NCBI GenBank assembly: GCA_023159155.1 | Contig: JAJNNX010000018.1 | Coordinates: 1-64,000 of the forward strand | DNA from: Ustulina deusta | Lineage: Eukaryota; Ascomycota; Sordariomycetes; Xylariales; Xylariaceae | DNA: 64,000 nucleotides | Reading direction: 5' to 3' | Shown: piece by piece, positions 61,001-64,000 of the stretch | Position numbering within the stretch: the stretch's first letter is position 1 | How the letters are laid out: each line of letters starts with the position of its first letter | The notes under the pieces: model-generated | Database searches by the model: none | What the model was told of the DNA's origin: nothing | The model's input: the letters and a program-made list of their open reading frames with translations, nothing else | Program-made: the position numbers and the translations under genes

Positions 61001-63561
61001 CGCGACCCGGACTTAATTGGTGTCATGGGCGATAAACTCGATGACGATGGCGCTTTGACAATGCCTACTCCGCTAGATGGATAGGCGTTTACGTGTTCCA
61101 TTTTTAGCTCAGCTGAAGCTGCTTTTGGAGCCGCAATACCAAAGCCCCGCTGACCAAGGCTGATGTGTCGCATGAGCTTTGGTGTCTTAGCTGGGATGTA
61201 CTTGGGCTGTGATGTGGATGCGGTCGAATCTCTGCGAGACACCACCGAAGACTGAATACCTTCAGGCTCGACCTTAGACGAGGCGATGCTTGATGAAAGT
61301 ACGATTGGCGGACCAGCAATACGCTTTTCCCCAATGGACGTTCCGAACAGGCCAGTATCTTCGATCAGCTGTTTTTTAGTATGCTCCTCAAGTTCTCGAT
61401 ATCCGCCAGCAGTCGGGGATTGACCCCGCGGAGGAAGCCGAGATCGCGATTCATCAAATGCTTGAAGCTGCTTCCAAAGCGACGTTCCACCGGGCCTTGT
61501 GAGCTTTTCCGGGATAAATTTTTGAAACCCATAGACTGGTTCGTATAAATCTGGTCCTCTTCGGATCCGAGGATGTGATGATTCGTTATGCGGCTTGCTC
61601 ATGGGTATCGAAAACAAGGGATCCGAACTTAAGTAGGGCGTCTCGATTTCGTTAGTCTCAAGGACACTTCTCATCTGAAGATCATACAATCTACATCGAA
61701 TTGCAAACTCGTCTGGGGAGTTGCTACTTAACGAGTGATTCACAGCAGAGAGCGTAGCACCATGAAAAGCCAAAGCCTCGTCGGATTTTCCCGTCCAGTA
61801 AGAAACATGTAGCCACTGGGGTAGCGCAAACGCCCACTCATCGGTGGCTGACCTTGGCCCAGCTGTCTCACTTCGACACGAAGAATCTGTGGCCTTAATG
61901 GGAGATAAGGACTCATAAACGGTGGAGTAGCTACTAGCCAAAGGAGTGGCCTGTTTTGGAGTACTGTCGCGACTTCGCAAAACTCGAGGTTGCGATCGTT
62001 GAATGGCACTTATAAAGTGAGGATTGCGATACCTAAACAAGGGAACAGAGTGCAGAGGCAAATTAGGAATACATATGAGATCAATACCAATTCCATTGCC
62101 CACGAGAGCCTCTGTGGTGCGTCTCAGGGATTCATACTCGACTTCGAAAACGCCAGGCCCGGGGCTAATCAACACGATAGATATGCCGGTTCGCAGTAAG
62201 TCTCGATCAATATAGTCAGATGCGTAAACTGATGATGCCAAGCCGATGGCTTCGAGAAAGTTGCCGTACATAGCCGCGGATGGCTCAGCCTTGATTTTGG
62301 AGATAGATGCGCCCCTTGTGCCTGGTTCTTCTGGGATTTCCATTGCGTTACTCATAGCCTCTCGGTGATGTATATTGATATCGCGCCGAAACACGTTGAA
62401 CTCTTTCTTCAGCTGATCGAGGATCTTGGTCCATTCACCACTTGATATCTCACTCACGACAACGCGATAGAAATCTTTATAGGGTCGCTTGCTGCCCGAC
62501 GTCTGGAAGCCAGTGTAGTAGTTGTCGTGAAGGGCGGTATTGGCCAGATCAGTGGTTAATCCAGCGTCATATTCAACCCGGGAGAAGAGAACGATACTGA
62601 CTAGGTGTTTCACCTGAAGCATTGTCCATTTCTTGAACAGAGCGGGCAGAAAGCCATTGACGACTTTGTAGAACATGATCTCGCCAGACCCATCTGAGTC
62701 AAATTCCCACATCTCACGTGCCATCTGGATGAACAGCATATACCTCGCCGACTCGCTTCGAAAGATAGGGTGAGTCTGGCGGCCAAAGAAGGCAGATTGG
62801 ACCTTGCGGCCAGCCACGAAGACTGTAGTGATGGTGGCTTTGATGGATCCTAGAAAATAGATAACCTGTCCTCTATACACGGTCCTATCAGCCAGGTCCG
62901 CAACGGCGAGCTTCCACATATCAGATCGCGATAGATACATATCCTTAAAGGATAGTTCGACATGTGAAGCTTCAATGGCCGGCGAGGAGCTGTCGACGGG
63001 GGCCAGCACAACTTGGGTTCCCTTCCTCAAGTTAAAGGCATCCCCCACGTGCTTGGCAACATATACTTCTACGGTCGGCATCCGAGCCTTTAAGTCTCTC
63101 GGCATGTCCTTGGCGACGAAAACATATCGTCGAGTAGTATCGTCCGTGGGTCGGGCATCCGCAGGCGCGGTAGAAGCCCGCTGGTAGAGTTGTGGCCTCG
63201 AAGATCCATATAGGGAGGCCTGTAGTCGATCGGAGCGGTCTGTCTCTGTCTTGACGGAAGTGACGGACATCAATGCCCCAGGCCGGATGGCGCCACCACC
63301 AACCAAATCGAAGTTCAAGAGTACCTCATCGCGAGCAGGCACGGACTCGTTGACTGTCACAGTGTAGGTCCGCTCCGAGGGTCGCTTGGAAGACTGGGCG
63401 TCGCGGATTGTCGAGTTGCTAGCAAGAGAGACGTTGTCGGGAGACTTGGACGGCTCGATTAGCAGCTTGTCGGTGCTCGACTTGCTGAACTGCCGCAAGT
63501 GCGAAGTCCAATGCGACGGGCGCCGGGGCGCCGAGGGCGAGAGCGCAGCATTTCGAGACAT
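58003..63561 (-). CDS. IML1: Iml1, DEP-domain subunit of SEACIT/GATOR1 (DEPDC5 homologue)
   Basis: Single exon, 1852 residues from the ATG at 63,559-63,561. A GTG two codons upstream is in frame but is not a fungal start. The N-terminal domain (about 60-170) is followed by the conserved block with E-F-D-S-D-G-S-G-E-I (near residue 290) and a Ser-rich variable centre (about 530-930). A second conserved region follows, then a DEP domain (about 1315-1430, containing F-I-G-S-D-M-T-T-W-L-L), and a C-terminal domain with a Pro/Ala-rich tail. With Npr2 and Npr3 it forms the vacuolar-membrane GTPase-activating complex for the Rag-type GTPase Gtr1, switching off TORC1 when amino acids are short and permitting autophagy. 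Length and domain order fit filamentous-fungal homologues. I see no intron or frameshift. Confidence 0.95.
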   Translation of the reverse strand: MSRNAALSPSAPRRPSHWTSHLRQFSKSSTDKLLIEPSKSPDNVSLASNSTIRDAQSSKRPSERTYTVTVNESVPARDEVLLNFDLVGGGAIRPGALMSVTSVKTETDRSDRLQASLYGSSRPQLYQRASTAPADARPTDDTTRRYVFVAKDMPRDLKARMPTVEVYVAKHVGDAFNLRKGTQVVLAPVDSSSPAIEASHVELSFKDMYLSRSDMWKLAVADLADRTVYRGQVIYFLGSIKATITTVFVAGRKVQSAFFGRQTHPIFRSESARYMLFIQMAREMWEFDSDGSGEIMFYKVVNGFLPALFKKWTMLQVKHLVSIVLFSRVEYDAGLTTDLANTALHDNYYTGFQTSGSKRPYKDFYRVVVSEISSGEWTKILDQLKKEFNVFRRDINIHHREAMSNAMEIPEEPGTRGASISKIKAEPSAAMYGNFLEAIGLASSVYASDYIDRDLLRTGISIVLISPGPGVFEVEYESLRRTTEALVGNGIGIDLICIPNLPLHSVPLFRYRNPHFISAIQRSQPRVLRSRDSTPKQATPLASSYSTVYESLSPIKATDSSCRSETAGPRSATDEWAFALPQWLHVSYWTGKSDEALAFHGATLSAVNHSLSSNSPDEFAIRCRLYDLQMRSVLETNEIETPYLSSDPLFSIPMSKPHNESSHPRIRRGPDLYEPVYGFQKFIPEKLTRPGGTSLWKQLQAFDESRSRLPPRGQSPTAGGYRELEEHTKKQLIEDTGLFGTSIGEKRIAGPPIVLSSSIASSKVEPEGIQSSVVSRRDSTASTSQPKYIPAKTPKLMRHISLGQRGFGIAAPKAASAELKMEHVNAYPSSGVGIVKAPSSSSLSPMTPIKSGSRTISRPVAISAIPPSFERKKPHMDEQIQGPRPNTPTRPIQIRASPSSIDPISTLKSGPIVPYSVARSAHRDDRDTKFSDVLREEDQKKLYNSKLRAGGVPELPSTLSPTTAMAPWLVVLNPSNPDASRVSDSILFSRWQHVFPIPSEMKVMKWKSLSCPAAVPLTTEHFPSQSQFNAEYQRQPYNISQELDDEVGEEQPSRAEFLQDLVSARFAHGFQVIIGPSVAKAFDQKAVRIADIFSIDKTVGDGTCIFMGIGNTIHQLSCVNGTEVEVNIFVRKPTEPLMQLGHTLSPYKPAIRTIFDKTYESLEIDIMTPKPERNWNYIDSYLAGHTDEMTENLRFWRARFVLIPMYPRTSSIPQAKNEDDVEEVRLEGIKKLAQIWQRHRHLSSVERHFQSVGTKKRDPNPLDIIYKTEDASVVIAAEMETLPLFENAEGIHRKGLVSSKERFSKSNFNVAALAEAIQQPIEAGGIRMQTRRWHFRLHYHCFIGSDMTTWLLDNFEDLDSREEAVELGNTLMVYDDDKPKDKDARDTRKERERGIFVHVEKRHNFRDGQYFYQIASDYAKRHPPSWFNRKKDISVPSTPALENLPANSPRPFQPNVSRPSSIGDENSQTSSCATPTVGPANTTGSRRPKVVLSKMMKYDIDPRKKSFRPERINLYYDRLHNPDNCFHIRLEWMNVTTKLIEDALKNWGAIAGQHGLRLVEVPITEASRINEVNVFRRPYRLKLAIPPPTQRPTTYYNPGSFSPQPQPDKYFYHKALLKKFDYVLDYEAATNFPSNVDVSYSWGKPDFKYSQYIHRSGAHLVQITDEGDFLLVANRVYTNRVAATQPTQPQARTESALSRPAAASNAHANHRATEPAPVASPLTRPVLFAPSGPRITHPEASPVRSVSGSKPGCVGTPAFPVPEALKEALVEFCTDERALEAFYKETLEKGVETPLVAPTDSSVVPDAGIPSLGLPPGILSADGGDLFASPTTRAGTPSLATSLLFRRGSIQY

Positions 63562-64000
63562 TTGCACCTCGGGTAGCCTGTTCCGGGGAAATTAAACTCA
63601 AGCATCGTATTCCGGGTGTTTTTTGGCCATTTCCCCGTTGGTGTAATGGGTGAGGCAAGTTGAGAGAGGCGTGACCCCGAGAACCATGAAGCTGGCGTGC
63701 TTGGTGATAGGGTGGTTGATAGGCTGACTGGTGGATGATGACGCTGAGGGAGCTGCACTAGTCTACAGCATGGTCGCAAGTATAAGTCCGGCAGAATTCA
63801 GCTAACGAGTCACACTATAGGTGGCGTGAATTCAGACCGCCTACCCTACTCGGAACCTGATCACCTACAACCAGCATCGCCCACTGTCCACTGCCTGCCT
63901 GCCTCTCCCTCTTATAAGTGCTTCTATGCACTGTTTCCTACCCCAGCTGTTGGCTTGGAAGTAGGTTACCTGGTAGCCTGTCAAAGGTGCACATTTCCAG
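63562..64000. promoter_or_regulatory. Upstream region of IML1
   Basis: The 439 bp to the window edge include the leader and proximal promoter of IML1. Overlapping minus-strand open frames here run into IML1 in other frames and are not called. No clear TATA box. Confidence 0.4.

Overview
The window reads as nuclear DNA of a filamentous ascomycete (Pezizomycotina). The evidence is short introns of about 50-150 bp with GT..AG ends and CTAAC/CTGAC-type branch sites, a fungal gene set (HOS3-type deacetylase, Arb1, Iml1, Vcx1, Ptr2), and a two-part composition. About 24 kb of extremely A/T-rich DNA is stop-riddled in all frames, and 40 kb of ordinary gene-bearing DNA follows. The A/T-rich part has the signature of repeat-induced point mutation (RIP): two LTR copies differ only by C/T and G/A transitions. 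I cannot place the species; Sordariomycetes or Leotiomycetes is a guess.

Region 1 to about 23,800 is RIP-degraded repeat DNA with no live gene. Its best-resolved resident is a complete Ty3/gypsy-type LTR retrotransposon at 2212-8367 (LTRs 2212-2449 and 8127-8367, target duplication AATAG on both sides), with gag zinc-knuckle, RT, RNase H, integrase and C-terminal module traces on the plus strand. The rest holds unidentified repeat relics, an 87-bp perfect direct repeat near 12.6-13.0 kb, a 51-bp tandem repeat near 13.6-13.8 kb, a 21-bp coding-type repeat near 21.6 kb, and a 14-bp minisatellite at the border (23.83-23.96 kb).

Region 24-41 kb is gene dense: GMF/Aim7-like actin regulator (+, four exons, the first only the ATG), NBP35 Fe-S scaffold (-), HOS3/HosB histone deacetylase (+), Arb1 Argonaute-chaperone subunit (-, five exons including an 18-nt exon), inositol polyphosphate multikinase Arg82/IPMK (+, two exons), and CLP1 mRNA 3'-end processing factor (+, three exons). 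Region 41-64 kb is sparser: a 6.4-kb gap with broken coding-like blocks, a PTR2/POT peptide transporter (+, three exons), a VCX1/CAX vacuolar Ca2+/H+ exchanger (-, four exons), another 4-kb gap, and the large IML1 (DEPDC5/GATOR1-SEACIT) gene (-).

The genes are mostly housekeeping and regulatory and do not form an operon or a biosynthetic cluster. Two loose themes are visible. A histone deacetylase and the RNAi/heterochromatin factor Arb1 sit beside the RIP-degraded block. Peptide uptake (PTR2), vacuolar ion exchange (VCX1) and amino-acid signalling to TORC1 (IML1) follow one another. Both may be coincidence. I found no tRNA, rRNA, CRISPR or telomere repeat, and no clearly new biological system. 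The least explained items are the coding-like relic at 41.7-42.5 kb, the RIP-spared islands in the A/T block, and several unusual exon structures.
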